Both the position numbers and the translations under genes were made by a program. Below the pieces are notes generated by a model that saw nothing but the letters and a program-made list of their open reading frames with translations, searched no databases and was not told the DNA's origin. 46,479 nt of DNA from Comamonadaceae bacterium (GTDB lineage Bacteria > Pseudomonadota > Gammaproteobacteria > Burkholderiales > Burkholderiaceae_C), in contig JAHFQI010000006.1 in NCBI GenBank assembly GCA_023259355.1, positions 1-46,479 of the forward strand, given 5' to 3'. This document shows, piece after piece, positions 1 through 9,020 of this stretch (its first letter is position 1; the number at the start of each line of letters is the position of its first letter).

Positions 1-2094
1 CGCACGATGATCGAGCTGGCCCTGCAGAACCCGGCCTTCGCGCCGACCGTGCGCACCGCCTTGTCGCCTCGCATCAACAACGGCAAGCCCGACGCCATCC
101 TGCTGGTGGAGTTCTCCGGAGCCTCCAAGGCCGACATCACGCCCAAGGTCCGGCAGCTGGTCGAACTCATGGGCGACCTCGGCCTGCCGGGCTCGGTGGT
201 CGAAATGATCGACGACGCGCCCCAGAAAGCACTGTGGGAGGTGCGCAAGGCCGGCCTCAACATCATGATGAGCCTGAAGGGCGACGGCAAGCCGGTCAGC
301 TTCATCGAGGACTGCGCCGTGCCGCTGGAGCACCTGGCCGAGTACACCGACGGCCTGACGCAGGTGTTCCGCAAGCACGGCAGCAAGGGCACCTGGTACG
401 CGCACGCATCGGTGGGCACGCTGCATGTGCGGCCGATCCTGGACATGCGGCGCGAAGGCGCAGCCAAGATGCGCGCCATCGCGGAAGAGGCCTCGGCGCT
501 GGTGCGCCAGTTCAAGGGCGCCTACAGCGGCGAACACGGCGACGGCCTGTGCCGTGGCGAATGGATCGAGTGGCAGTTCGGCCCGAAGATCACGCAGGCG
601 TTCAGCCAGATCAAGCAGATCATGGACCCCGGCAACCTGCTGTGCCCGCAGCGCATCGTCAACCCGCCGAAGATGGACGACACCCGGCTGATGCGTTTCC
701 CGCCCGCCTACAAGGTCATCCCACTGCGGCCCGCGCTGGACTGGAGCGCCTGGGACGTGCAGAACGACCCGGTCACCGAAGCCACCAGCGCGCCGGGCAC
801 CGGCGGCGACGCGGCCCAGGGCTTTGCCAAGGCCGTGGAGATGTGCAACAACAATGGCCACTGCCGCAAGTTCGACGCCGGCACCATGTGCCCGAGTTAC
901 CGCGTCACGCGCGACGAGCAGCACCTCACGCGCGGCCGCGCCAACACGCTGCGGCTGGCGCTGTCGGGCCAGCTCGGCTCCCAGGGCCTGATCAGCGAAG
1001 CCGTCCAGGAGGCCATGGACCTCTGCGTGGGTTGCAAGGGCTGCAAGCGCGACTGCCCCACCGGCGTGGACATGGCGAAGATGAAGGTGGAGTTCCTGCA
1101 CCACTACAAAAAGGCCCACGGCCACACCCTGAAGGACAAACTCGTCGCGCGCCTGCCCGACTACGCGCACTGGGCCAGCCGCGTCGCGCCGCTGCTGAAC
1201 CTGCGCAACCGGGTGCCGGCCCTGGCCCGACTGGGCGAGCGGTGGCTGGGGTTTTCAGCACGGCGCAGCCTGCCCGAGTGGAAAACCCGGACCTTCTTCA
1301 ACACGCCGCCCGCCACGGCCACGCGCGCCGAGGTCCTGGCCGCCGCCCGGCCCGTGGTGCTGTTCGTTGACACGTTCAACGGCAACTTCGAGGACGAGAA
1401 CGCCCATGCCGCCGTGCGCGTGTTGCAGGCCGCCGGCTACACGGTGCATGTGGCGGGCAAGGCCGTGGCCGATGGCAAACACCTGTGCTGCGGCCGGACT
1501 TACCTCTCCAGCGGCATGGTCGAGGAGGCCCGCGCCAAGGCCAGCGAACTCATCGACAGCCTGCTGCCGTTCGCCGACAAGGGCATGGCCATCGTCGGGC
1601 TGGAACCCTCCTGCCTGCTGACCCTGCGCGACGAGGCGCTGGCCATGGGGCTGGGCGAAGCGGCATCGACCGTGAGCCGCCAGGCCCTGCTGATCGAGGA
1701 ATTCCTGGCCCGCGAAGCCGCCGCCGGCCAGCTGGAAGGCCTGAAAGCTCGCCTGCGGCCCGCCACGCAGCCGATCCTGCTGCACGGCCACTGCCACCAG
1801 AAGGCGTTTGGCGCCGTGAGCCCCATCCTGGACGTGCTCCGGCTGATTCCGGGCGCGAAACCGGAACTCATCGAGAGCAGTTGCTGCGGCATGGCCGGCA
1901 GCTTCGGTTACGAGGCCAGCCACCACGACGTGTCGATGCAGATGGCCGAACTCAGCCTGTTGCCGGCTGTGCGCCAGCAGCCCGAGGCGATCGTGGTCGC
2001 CGACGGCACGAGCTGCCGCCACCAGATTCGCGATGGTGCCCAGCGCGAGGCCGTGCACGTGGCACGCCTGCTGGCCGATCAGTTGACAGCGTGA
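1..2094 (+). CDS. FAD-linked oxidase / 4Fe-4S oxidoreductase (YdiJ-like), 5' end missing
   Basis: The reading frame is open from the first base of the window, so the N-terminal FAD-binding (PCMH) half lies outside it. What remains is about 697 residues. They comprise the FAD-linked oxidase C-terminal domain (motifs HASVGTLHVRP and GEHGDGLCRGEW), then a ferredoxin-like 4Fe-4S region (MCNNNGHCRK and CVGCKGCKRDCP), then a CCG-type cysteine-rich domain with CCGRTY and SSCCGMAGSFGYE. This order is that of the roughly 1000-residue YdiJ/GlpC-fused 2-hydroxyacid dehydrogenases, which oxidise D-2-hydroxyacids such as D-lactate or D-2-hydroxyglutarate and pass electrons to the respiratory chain. The family call is firm; the substrate cannot be read from the sequence. 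It is followed by a 69-base gap and a convergent gene. Confidence 0.88.
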   Translation, partial: RTMIELALQNPAFAPTVRTALSPRINNGKPDAILLVEFSGASKADITPKVRQLVELMGDLGLPGSVVEMIDDAPQKALWEVRKAGLNIMMSLKGDGKPVSFIEDCAVPLEHLAEYTDGLTQVFRKHGSKGTWYAHASVGTLHVRPILDMRREGAAKMRAIAEEASALVRQFKGAYSGEHGDGLCRGEWIEWQFGPKITQAFSQIKQIMDPGNLLCPQRIVNPPKMDDTRLMRFPPAYKVIPLRPALDWSAWDVQNDPVTEATSAPGTGGDAAQGFAKAVEMCNNNGHCRKFDAGTMCPSYRVTRDEQHLTRGRANTLRLALSGQLGSQGLISEAVQEAMDLCVGCKGCKRDCPTGVDMAKMKVEFLHHYKKAHGHTLKDKLVARLPDYAHWASRVAPLLNLRNRVPALARLGERWLGFSARRSLPEWKTRTFFNTPPATATRAEVLAAARPVVLFVDTFNGNFEDENAHAAVRVLQAAGYTVHVAGKAVADGKHLCCGRTYLSSGMVEEARAKASELIDSLLPFADKGMAIVGLEPSCLLTLRDEALAMGLGEAASTVSRQALLIEEFLAREAAAGQLEGLKARLRPATQPILLHGHCHQKAFGAVSPILDVLRLIPGAKPELIESSCCGMAGSFGYEASHHDVSMQMAELSLLPAVRQQPEAIVVADGTSCRHQIRDGAQREAVHVARLLADQLTA

Positions 2095-2163
2095 AACGGC
2101 TTTGATGGGCGGGGACGGGACGCGAACCCGAACGGCATGACCGTGCGGGTCAAGGCCGGCGAA

Positions 2164-2841
2164 TCACGGCGTCACGCACCAAGGCGCGGCATTGTGCGCC
2201 AGCCCCATCCACAAGGCCCAGCCAGACGTGGCGGCCAGCGCCAGGCCCGCCAGGCGGATGCCCCATTCGCCCGTGCCACCGCCGCGCAGGCGTAGCAACA
2301 GCCACGGCCCGATCAGGAGCGACACGCTGCTGCCCAAGGCGAACAGCGCCATGGTCATGGCGCCATCCAGCGCCCCGCCACTGAGCGCCGCCACCAGCAG
2401 GGCCGAGTACAGCAGGCCGCAGGGCATGAAGGCCCAGAGTGCGCCAATGGCCAGCGGCGCGCCGCGGCCCCACGACGCATTGAAGGCCCGAACCCGGCCC
2501 CAGACGCGGCGGGCCGTGGTGTCCAGCCAGACCGGCTGCCGGGCCAGCAGGACCAGCATCAGCCCGACCAGCATCGCCGCCACGTGGAACAGCGTCCAGA
2601 CCGGCCGCATGGCCGCGGTCTGCGTCGTCAACCAGCCCAGCCCCTGCATGGAAGCCGCGGCCAGTGCGCCCATTGCCGAGTAGCCGGCCACGCGGCCCAC
2701 CTGGAACGTCCAGATGGCCGCAGTGCCGCGCTCGCCCGCCGCCTTGCCGATACCTGCGCAGGCCGCGCCGCACATGGCAATGCAATGGGGCCCGCCAGCG
2801 AGCCCCATGAGCAATGCCGTCACGGCCAGCGATGTCTGCAT
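2164..2841 (-). CDS. Sulfite exporter TauE/SafE (DsbD_2-type) membrane protein
   Basis: A protein of 225 residues with about six hydrophobic segments. Two conserved half-motifs are visible, GGPHCIAMCGAAC near residue 17 and FMPCGLLYSALL near residue 138. These Cys/Pro/Gly pairs are typical of the UreH/DsbD_2 branch of the TauE/SafE superfamily. Homologues often sit in cbb3 oxidase and haem loci and are suspected to move metal or reducing equivalents across the inner membrane. It lies 9 bases downstream of hemN on the same strand, so it is probably cotranscribed and under the FNR box at 4282. The name 'sulfite exporter' is only a family label here; a role in copper or cytochrome assembly fits the neighbourhood better but is inference. 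Confidence 0.8.
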   Translation of the reverse strand: MQTSLAVTALLMGLAGGPHCIAMCGAACAGIGKAAGERGTAAIWTFQVGRVAGYSAMGALAAASMQGLGWLTTQTAAMRPVWTLFHVAAMLVGLMLVLLARQPVWLDTTARRVWGRVRAFNASWGRGAPLAIGALWAFMPCGLLYSALLVAALSGGALDGAMTMALFALGSSVSLLIGPWLLLRLRGGGTGEWGIRLAGLALAATSGWALWMGLAHNAAPWCVTP

Positions 2842-2850
2842 GAACCGTTT

Positions 2851-4230
2851 TTAGATGATCTTGGAAAACCGTGCCCGTGTGCGGTCAGCCTGCAGATAAC
2901 GGTCGAACACCATGGCAATGCCGCGCACAAAGAACCAGCCGTCGGCCGTCACCTGGATGCCGGTCTCGCCCAGCTCGACCAGCCCGTCATCGGCCATCTG
3001 CCGCAAGGCGGTCAATTCGGCGGCAAAGTAGGTCTTGAAGTCCAACAGAAATGCGAGCTCAATGGATTCAAACTGCACCCGCCCCTGGCACATCAGGGCC
3101 ATGATGACGGCGCGCCGCACCAGATCATCGCGCGACACGGCCAGCCCCCGCACCACGGGCAAGCGCCCCTGGTCCAGCAGGTCGTAATACTCGGCCAGCG
3201 TCTTGGCATTCTGGCTGTAGGTGGCGCCAACGCGGCCGATCGAGGAAACCCCCAGCGCGATCAAGTCGCAATCGGGCTGCGTGCTGTAGCCCTGGAAATT
3301 CCGGTGCAGCCGCCCCTGCCGCTTGGCCACGGCCAGCGCATCGTTGGGCAGCGCGAAATGGTCCATGCCGACATAGACATAGCCCGCGTCCATGAACGCG
3401 GAAAGCGAACGCGACAGCATCGACACCTTGGCGCCGCCATTGGGCAACTCCGCGCTGATGATGCGGCGCTGGGGCTTGAAGCGTTCAGGCAAGTGGGCGT
3501 AGGCATACAGCGCGATGCGGTCGGGCTTGAGCTGCACCACCTGCGCGAGCGTGCGATCGAACGACTCCGGCGTCTGCTGCGGCAGGCCGTAGATCAGGTC
3601 CACGTTAATGGACTCGAATCCCAGGCGTCGTGCGGACTCGACCAGCGAAAACACCTGCTCGGCCGGCTGGATGCGATGCACCGCCTTCTGGACCTCCGGG
3701 TCAAAATCCTGCACGCCGAAGCTCAGACGGTTGAAACCCAGCTCGGCCAGCGTGGCCAGCCGCTCGGCATTGACCGTCCGCGGATCGACTTCAATGGAGT
3801 ATTCCCCCCCCGGCGCCAGCGTGAAACTCCGGCGCAGCATGGCCATCAATTCACGCAGTTCCGCATCGCTCAGAAAAGTCGGGCTGCCGCCGCCCAGATG
3901 CAGCTGCGAGACCGTTTGCCCCAGCCCCACATGCGCCGTGTGCAGATCGACTTCGCGGCTCAGATAACGCAGGTAACCTTCAGCCCGTTCATGGTGCTTG
4001 GTAATGATCTTGTTGCAGGCGCAGTAGTAGCACAGCGACTCGCAAAACGGAATGTGAACGTAAAGCGAAAGCGGCATCGCCTTGGCGACACCGCTGCGGC
4101 GCTGCTCCAGCGCCTGGATGTAATCTTCCGCACCAAAGGCCTCGACAAAACGGTCCGCCGTGGGATAGGAGGTGTAGCGGGGCCCCGGCACATCAAAGCG
4201 GCGCAACAACTCGGGAGAAACGGCACTCAT
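2851..4230 (-). CDS. hemN: Oxygen-independent coproporphyrinogen III oxidase
   Basis: A radical SAM enzyme of 459 residues, the usual HemN length. It converts coproporphyrinogen III to protoporphyrinogen IX without oxygen, in the cytoplasm. The N-terminal segment RYTSYPTADRF and the cluster motif PFCESLCYYCAC (Cys63, Cys67, Cys70, plus the extra Cys72 typical of true HemN) are present. They are followed by LHLGGGSPTFL and the HemN C-terminal domain. The extra cysteine separates it from HemW-like proteins. It is divergent from fnr, with an FNR box in the shared promoter region centred about 58 bases upstream of its start codon. It supplies haem for the cbb3 oxidase under low oxygen. Confidence 0.96.
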   Translation of the reverse strand: MSAVSPELLRRFDVPGPRYTSYPTADRFVEAFGAEDYIQALEQRRSGVAKAMPLSLYVHIPFCESLCYYCACNKIITKHHERAEGYLRYLSREVDLHTAHVGLGQTVSQLHLGGGSPTFLSDAELRELMAMLRRSFTLAPGGEYSIEVDPRTVNAERLATLAELGFNRLSFGVQDFDPEVQKAVHRIQPAEQVFSLVESARRLGFESINVDLIYGLPQQTPESFDRTLAQVVQLKPDRIALYAYAHLPERFKPQRRIISAELPNGGAKVSMLSRSLSAFMDAGYVYVGMDHFALPNDALAVAKRQGRLHRNFQGYSTQPDCDLIALGVSSIGRVGATYSQNAKTLAEYYDLLDQGRLPVVRGLAVSRDDLVRRAVIMALMCQGRVQFESIELAFLLDFKTYFAAELTALRQMADDGLVELGETGIQVTADGWFFVRGIAMVFDRYLQADRTRARFSKII

Positions 4231-4281
4231 CAGACTTCCTTTTAGGTTTGCGTACTATGCAGACAGAAGATGTCCGCGACC

Positions 4282-4295
4282 TTGACATGGATCAA
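4282..4295. promoter_or_regulatory. FNR/ANR box between hemN and fnr
   Basis: TTGACATGGATCAA matches the FNR consensus TTGAT-N4-ATCAA with one mismatch. It lies in the hemN-fnr divergent region, closer to hemN (about 58 bases to its start) than to fnr (about 127). It is likely to activate hemN and may also autoregulate fnr. The match is direct; the regulatory effect is inferred from known FNR regulons. Confidence 0.82.
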
Positions 4296-4415
4296 TTCAA
4301 AATGAAGTCGCTCGGACATAATTTGAGCCATGTCAGAATGAAGCGTGTTTGACATCCCGGCAAACCCTGAGGCCGCCAACACGGACAGTCCCACCATCGA
4401 TCCGAGCTCTCAAGA

Positions 4416-5141
4416 ATGAACCTCCAAGCCATCAAAGTTGCCTGTTCCAATTGCAATCTGCGGGAGCTGTGCATGCCCATGGGCCTGAAACCCGAGGAGC
4501 TGGACCGGATCGAGGAAGTGGTCGCCGTGCGCCGCAAGATCAAACGTGGCAGTGCCCTGTTCAGCAATGGCGAGAAATTCACCTCGCTGTATGCCATCCG
4601 CACCGGCTTCTTCAAGACCTGCATCGCCACCGAAGACGGGCGCGATCAGGTCACGGGCTTCCAGATGGCCGGTGAGATCATCGGCCTGGACGGCATCGTG
4701 AACGACCACCACACCTGCGATGCCGTGGCACTGGAAGATGCCGAGGTCTGCGTCATGCCTTTTGACCGCATTGAGGAAATTTCCCGCGAGGTCACGGCGC
4801 TGCAGCACCATGTCCACAAGATCATGAGCCGCGAAATCGTTCGGGAACATGGCGTCATGCTGCTGCTGGGCAGCATGCGCGCCGAGGAGCGTCTCGCGGC
4901 GTTCCTGCTCAATCTGGTGCAGCGTCTTCACGCCAGGGGCTTTTCTCAATCCGAGTTGATCCTGCGCATGACGCGCGAGGAAATCGGCAGCTACCTGGGC
5001 CTCAAACTCGAAACGGTCAGCCGCACTTTCTCGAAGTTCGTGGACGACGGTATCGTGGAAGTCAAGCAGCGCCACGTGCGAATTCTCGACACCGACGCGC
5101 TCAAGCTCATCGTCAACAACAACCAGAACCCCTGCGACTGA
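4416..5141 (+). CDS. fnr: FNR-type oxygen-sensing transcriptional regulator (Crp/Fnr family)
   Basis: A protein of 241 residues. The N-terminal cysteines Cys10, Cys13 and Cys19, with Cys101 inside the cyclic-nucleotide-like beta-roll, match the four ligands of the oxygen-labile 4Fe-4S cluster of FNR. The C-terminal helix-turn-helix (TREEIGSYLGLKLETVSRTF) carries the E..SR recognition residues that read TTGAT half-sites. The protein therefore should bind the FNR boxes found at three places nearby. The ATG follows a weak ribosome-binding sequence. Its gene is convergent with the small membrane-protein gene at the end of the cco maturation operon. Confidence 0.95.
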   Translation: MNLQAIKVACSNCNLRELCMPMGLKPEELDRIEEVVAVRRKIKRGSALFSNGEKFTSLYAIRTGFFKTCIATEDGRDQVTGFQMAGEIIGLDGIVNDHHTCDAVALEDAEVCVMPFDRIEEISREVTALQHHVHKIMSREIVREHGVMLLLGSMRAEERLAAFLLNLVQRLHARGFSQSELILRMTREEIGSYLGLKLETVSRTFSKFVDDGIVEVKQRHVRILDTDALKLIVNNNQNPCD

Positions 5142-5157
5142 GCAGGATCCAGCGGGT

Positions 5158-5451
5158 TCAACAGCAGTTTTCCTGCTTGGGGCATCCGTCAGGCCGGCCG
5201 TCCGCGGGCAGTGGGCAACGGTTGACCTCAAATGGCGACATTGCCAGCAACGTGGTCAGGGCACTGGAGGCCATGGTCATGAGCCAGAACGCGAAAAAGG
5301 CCAAGGTATAGACCGCTTGGCGCGACATGTCGAGCGGCTGGCCAAACCAGTGCAGATCATGGGGGTCCACCATGGCGAACACCATCATCTCCAGCACACC
5401 GGCGACCAGGAAGGCCGGCCACGCTATCCACATCATTCTCTGGGCCAACAT
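5158..5451 (-). CDS. Small membrane protein at the end of the cco maturation operon
   Basis: A predicted 97-residue protein with two hydrophobic segments and a cysteine-containing tail (NRCPLP, DGCPKQENCC). I chose the ATG at 5451 because GGAGAG lies just upstream; an in-frame upstream ATG at 5490 would overlap ccoH. It follows ccoH by 35 bases on the same strand. No known domain is recognised. The position suggests a role in oxidase biogenesis, and the C-terminal cysteines could bind copper or join in thiol exchange, but both ideas are inference. Confidence 0.68.
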   Translation of the reverse strand: MLAQRMMWIAWPAFLVAGVLEMMVFAMVDPHDLHWFGQPLDMSRQAVYTLAFFAFWLMTMASSALTTLLAMSPFEVNRCPLPADGRPDGCPKQENCC

Positions 5452-5486
5452 GTTGTCTCTCTCCAATGGGTCTTGCAGGCACAGGC

Positions 5487-5759
5487 TCAACGCTCGACGC
5501 CCAAAATCTTCTTGGGTGGCACGCCGGTCTGGGCATGGTTGCGCGCTTGCAAGGCGGGCGCCAGGCTGCCGGGTGAGGCCTCAAGCGTCTTGTTGATCTC
5601 GATGCCCTTGCGGTAGTAGTCCTCGGTCACGACCGGGTCCGGCGTGCGGATGGCCAGATACAGCGTGACGAAACCGGCCACCACCACAATGGCCGGCCCC
5701 GAAATGACCAGCCAGACGTGCCCAAACTTCCACCAGGGCTTCGAATCGGAATTGCTCAT
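5487..5759 (-). CDS. ccoH: cbb3 oxidase assembly protein CcoH (FixH family)
   Basis: A protein of 90 residues starting MSNSDSKPWWKFGHVW, with one N-terminal transmembrane helix followed by the FixH signature TPDPVVTEDYYRKGIEINK. The start at 5759 is preferred over the longer frame because it removes 48 residues of non-homologous, ccoG-overlapping sequence. CcoH is a single-span inner-membrane protein that associates with the oxidase subunits during assembly. It lies 11 bases downstream of ccoG. Confidence 0.92.
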   Translation of the reverse strand: MSNSDSKPWWKFGHVWLVISGPAIVVVAGFVTLYLAIRTPDPVVTEDYYRKGIEINKTLEASPGSLAPALQARNHAQTGVPPKKILGVER

Positions 5760-5770
5760 GATGGCTCCTT

Positions 5771-7234
5771 CTATCTGGGCACGATGAAGACCGATTTCTC
5801 GGTCAGCTTGCCTGGCGAGTCCAGGGACTCGATGTTGAAATGGATGGCGTGCGACCCCGCCGGGGCGCCATCGTAGGGCAATTGCAGATTGACGACCACC
5901 CATCGCGCCTGCGTAGCCTCCACGACAAACGTGCCCTCGGACGCCACCGTCAAACCAGCAAGACCGTCCGCCGTGATCTTGTAGCGTTGCGGCGACTCCG
6001 AGGCGTTCATCAATTGCAGGCGGTAAATGTTCTCGATCTTGCCGCCGCTGACAATCCGCGCGAGGGTACCGCGGTCACGCACCACATCCACCTTGAACGG
6101 GATGCGCAGGGTCAGGCTGACCAGCATGGCAACGACGATGGCCAACAGGATCCCCGCATAGACCAGCACCCGCGGACGCAGCATATGGCGAATGACGTCT
6201 GAACGCGACCAGCCCTGGCTCATCGCATGCTGGGTTGAATAGCGGATCAACCCGCGCGGGTAGCCCACCTTGTCCATCACCGTGTCGCAGGCATCGATGC
6301 ACGCCGCGCAGCTGATGCACTCGTACTGCAGGCCCTTGCGGATGTCGATGCCCGTCGGGCACACCTGAACGCACATGGTGCAATCGACGCAGTCCCCCAG
6401 ACCCAATGCCTTGGGATCGGCCTTCTTGGAACGGGCGCCCCGGGGTTCGCCGCGCGCCACGTCATAGGACACGATCAAGGTGTCCTTGTCGAACATGGCG
6501 CTCTGGAAGCGCGCATACGGGCACATGTACTTGCAGACCTGCTCGCGCATGAAGCCGGCATTGCCATAGGTGGCGAAGCCGTAGAAAAAGACCCAGAAGG
6601 TTTCCCATGGCCCCATGCTGAAGCTGGCAAACAAGCCCGCCAGTTCGTGGATGGGCGTGAAGTAGCCGACAAAGGTGAATCCGGTCCACAAGGCCACGGC
6701 AATCCAGACCAGCTGCTTGGCGGCCTTCCTGGAAAACTTGACCGGGGACATCGGCGCATCATCCAGGCGCATACGGGCGCTGCGGTCGCCCTCGATCTTC
6801 TTTTCTATCCAGAGAAAGATCTCGGTGTACACGGTCTGCGGGCAGGCATAGCCGCACCACTGCCGCCCCGCCACCGCCGTGAACAGGAACAGCGCCAGTG
6901 CCGAAATCACCAGGATGCCCGTCAGGTAGATGAAGTCCTGCGGGTAAAGCACCAGGCCGAAGATATAGAAACGCCGTACCCCCAGATCGAACAGCACCGC
7001 CTGGCGCTGGCCCCACTCCAGCCACGGCAAGCCGTAAAAAACGATCTGGGTGAGAAACACCAAGCCCCAGCGCCACTTTGAAAACAGGCCCGACACACTG
7101 CGCGGGTAGATTTTCTTGTGGGCCTGGTACAGGGAAACCAGCTCCCCTTCAGCTTCCTGCGGCACCTTCGACGCCGCCGCAGCCTGCGGGACCATTGAAA
7201 TGACGGGGGCTGAAGGCGGGTCGTTGGTGGCCAA
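5771..7234 (-). CDS. ccoG: cbb3 oxidase accessory protein CcoG (FixG/RdxA), polyferredoxin
   Basis: A protein of 487 residues, normal for CcoG. Several membrane helices surround the NapH/CcoG-type motif CGYACPQTVYTE. Two 4Fe-4S motifs follow in the soluble part (CVDCTMCVQVCPTG and CISCAACIDAC), then a last transmembrane helix and a C-terminal immunoglobulin-like FixG domain. CcoG is a cupric reductase family member needed for copper delivery to cbb3 oxidases. It is 39 bases downstream of ccoP, on the same strand as the structural operon. Confidence 0.95.
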   Translation of the reverse strand: MATNDPPSAPVISMVPQAAAASKVPQEAEGELVSLYQAHKKIYPRSVSGLFSKWRWGLVFLTQIVFYGLPWLEWGQRQAVLFDLGVRRFYIFGLVLYPQDFIYLTGILVISALALFLFTAVAGRQWCGYACPQTVYTEIFLWIEKKIEGDRSARMRLDDAPMSPVKFSRKAAKQLVWIAVALWTGFTFVGYFTPIHELAGLFASFSMGPWETFWVFFYGFATYGNAGFMREQVCKYMCPYARFQSAMFDKDTLIVSYDVARGEPRGARSKKADPKALGLGDCVDCTMCVQVCPTGIDIRKGLQYECISCAACIDACDTVMDKVGYPRGLIRYSTQHAMSQGWSRSDVIRHMLRPRVLVYAGILLAIVVAMLVSLTLRIPFKVDVVRDRGTLARIVSGGKIENIYRLQLMNASESPQRYKITADGLAGLTVASEGTFVVEATQARWVVVNLQLPYDGAPAGSHAIHFNIESLDSPGKLTEKSVFIVPR

Positions 7235-7273
7235 AGTGCTGCTCGGAAATGGGGGCGGTAATTTTGCGCCGGC

Positions 7274-8191
7274 TTACTTGGCCGCGGCAGGCGCCTTCTT
7301 CGAAAGACCCCACACGTAGGATGCCAGCACGTGGATCTGCGACTCGGTCAGCTTGTCGGCCTGGGCCGGCATCTGGTTGACCTTGCCGTTGTTGATCATG
7401 GCCACGATCGCGTTTTCACCCCAGCCATGCAGCCAGATATCGTCGGTCAAATTGGCCGAACCGAGCGCCTGATTGCCCTTGCCGTCCATCCCGTGGCAAG
7501 CCGCGCAGGCGCCGAACTTGGCCTTGCCCAACGCGGCCTTGAGCGAATCATGCGGGCTGTTCGACAGGCTGAGCACATAGTGCGCAACATTGCGGACATC
7601 GTCCGGCGTCCCCACCGCGGCGGCCATGGGCGGCATGTTCCCGATGCGGCCCTTGGTGATCGTTTCGAGGATCTTGTCGGGTTCGCCGCCGTGCAGCCAG
7701 TCGCCGTCGGTCAGGTTCGGGAAGCCTTTGCTGCCGCGTGCATCGGAGCCGTGGCACTGCGCGCAGTTGTTCATGAACAGGCGCTCGCCAATGGCCATGG
7801 CCTGCGGGTCCTTCGCCACGTCTTCCGGCTTCATGGCGTTGAACTTGGCATAAATAGGCTCCACGTCCTTGTTGCCCTTGGCCAGTTCAGCTTCGTGCTG
7901 GCCTCTGGACGACCAGCCCAGCTGCCCCTTGAAAGTGCCCGCACCAGGGTACATGGCCAGATAGGCCAGGGCAAAGATGATGGTGATGATGAACAGCCAC
8001 ACCCACCAGCGCGGCAGGGGGTTGTTCATCTCGCGCAGGTCACCGTCCCACACGTGGCCGGTGGTGTTGTCGCTGGCCGTCATGGCCTTGGCCTTGCCGC
8101 TGAACCACAGCAGCAACCCGCAGGCAAGAATGCTGACAATGGTGATGCCAGCGACGTAAATCGACCAGAAATTGCTTGTGAAGTCACTCAT
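7274..8191 (-). CDS. ccoP: cbb3 cytochrome c oxidase subunit III, dihaem cytochrome c
   Basis: A protein of 305 residues with two transmembrane segments at about residues 10-30 and 62-82 and two haem c sites, CAQCH (143-147) and CAACH (229-233). The N-terminal FixP domain contains HVWDGDLREMNNPLPRWW, a strongly conserved CcoP signature. It accepts electrons from soluble cytochromes on the periplasmic side and passes them to CcoO. It is the last structural gene, 21 bases after ccoQ. Confidence 0.96.
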   Translation of the reverse strand: MSDFTSNFWSIYVAGITIVSILACGLLLWFSGKAKAMTASDNTTGHVWDGDLREMNNPLPRWWVWLFIITIIFALAYLAMYPGAGTFKGQLGWSSRGQHEAELAKGNKDVEPIYAKFNAMKPEDVAKDPQAMAIGERLFMNNCAQCHGSDARGSKGFPNLTDGDWLHGGEPDKILETITKGRIGNMPPMAAAVGTPDDVRNVAHYVLSLSNSPHDSLKAALGKAKFGACAACHGMDGKGNQALGSANLTDDIWLHGWGENAIVAMINNGKVNQMPAQADKLTESQIHVLASYVWGLSKKAPAAAK

Positions 8192-8212
8192 TTTTTATCC
8201 TTTTGCGGCCTG

Positions 8213-8356
8213 TCAGTCTTGCTCGAAAGGCAGGTTCGCAGCTTCTTCAAAGTCACGTGCATTGCGACGGGACCATGCCCATGCCACGATGCCCAGAAAG
8301 GTGACGAAGCTGACCACGGTGGCCAGTGAACGCACGGTGTTGATGTCGAAGTCCAT
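8213..8356 (-). CDS. ccoQ: cbb3 cytochrome oxidase subunit CcoQ
   Basis: A 47-residue reading frame between ccoO and ccoP, starting MDFDINTVRSLATVV. One transmembrane helix is followed by a charged tail (WSRRNARDFEEAANLPF) characteristic of CcoQ/FixQ. Gaps to its neighbours are 24 and 21 bases. CcoQ stabilises the assembled complex. Size, position and tail make the call secure despite the short length. Confidence 0.92.
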   Translation of the reverse strand: MDFDINTVRSLATVVSFVTFLGIVAWAWSRRNARDFEEAANLPFEQD

Positions 8357-8380
8357 GACTGAAATCTCCCGCGTTTACGT

Positions 8381-9007
8381 TTACTTCAGGGCCAGGCCCA
8401 GAACCTGCAGGTAGGCGACCACGGCGTCAAGCTCGGTCTTGCCCTTGACGTCCTCGGACGCCTTGGCGATCTGCTCGTCGGTGTAGGGAACGCCCACGGT
8501 CCGCAAGGCCTTCATGTGCGCCGGCATCACGGCGGCATCCACCTCGGTCTTGCCCAGCCAGGAATAAGCCGGCATGTTGGATTCGGGCACCACGTCACGC
8601 GGGTTGGTCAGGTGAATGCGATGCCATTCGTCGCTGTAACGGCCGCCCACGCGCGCCAGATCCGGACCTGTGCGCTTGCTGCCCCACTGGAAGGGATGGT
8701 CATAGACCGACTCACCCGCCACCGAGTAGTGGCCGTAGCGCAGCGTCTCGGCACGGAACGGACGGATCATCTGCGAGTGGCAGTTGTAGCAGCCTTCACG
8801 CGTGTAGATATCCCGCCCCGCCAGTTGAAGGGCGGTATAGGGCTGGATGCCCTTGATCGGCTCGGTGGTGGACTTCTGGAAGAACAGTGGAACGATCTCG
8901 ACCAAGCCGCCGAACAGCAGCACGATCAGGATCAGCACGATCATCAGGAAGTTGTTGGTCTCGATCTTCTCGTGGGAAAGACCGCCGCTCGATTGTTGAT
9001 TGGCCAT
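8381..9007 (-). CDS. ccoO: cbb3 cytochrome c oxidase subunit II, monohaem cytochrome c
   Basis: A protein of 208 residues with one N-terminal transmembrane helix (residues about 21-44) and a single haem c site, CYNCH at 73-77, followed by [10 protein letters not shown], the FixO signature. The membrane-anchored cytochrome relays electrons from CcoP to the CcoN core. It is 13 bases downstream of ccoN. Confidence 0.96.
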   Translation of the reverse strand: MANQQSSGGLSHEKIETNNFLMIVLILIVLLFGGLVEIVPLFFQKSTTEPIKGIQPYTALQLAGRDIYTREGCYNCHSQMIRPFRAETLRYGHYSVAGESVYDHPFQWGSKRTGPDLARVGGRYSDEWHRIHLTNPRDVVPESNMPAYSWLGKTEVDAAVMPAHMKALRTVGVPYTDEQIAKASEDVKGKTELDAVVAYLQVLGLALK

Positions 9008-9020
9008 GTTGTTGTTCTCC

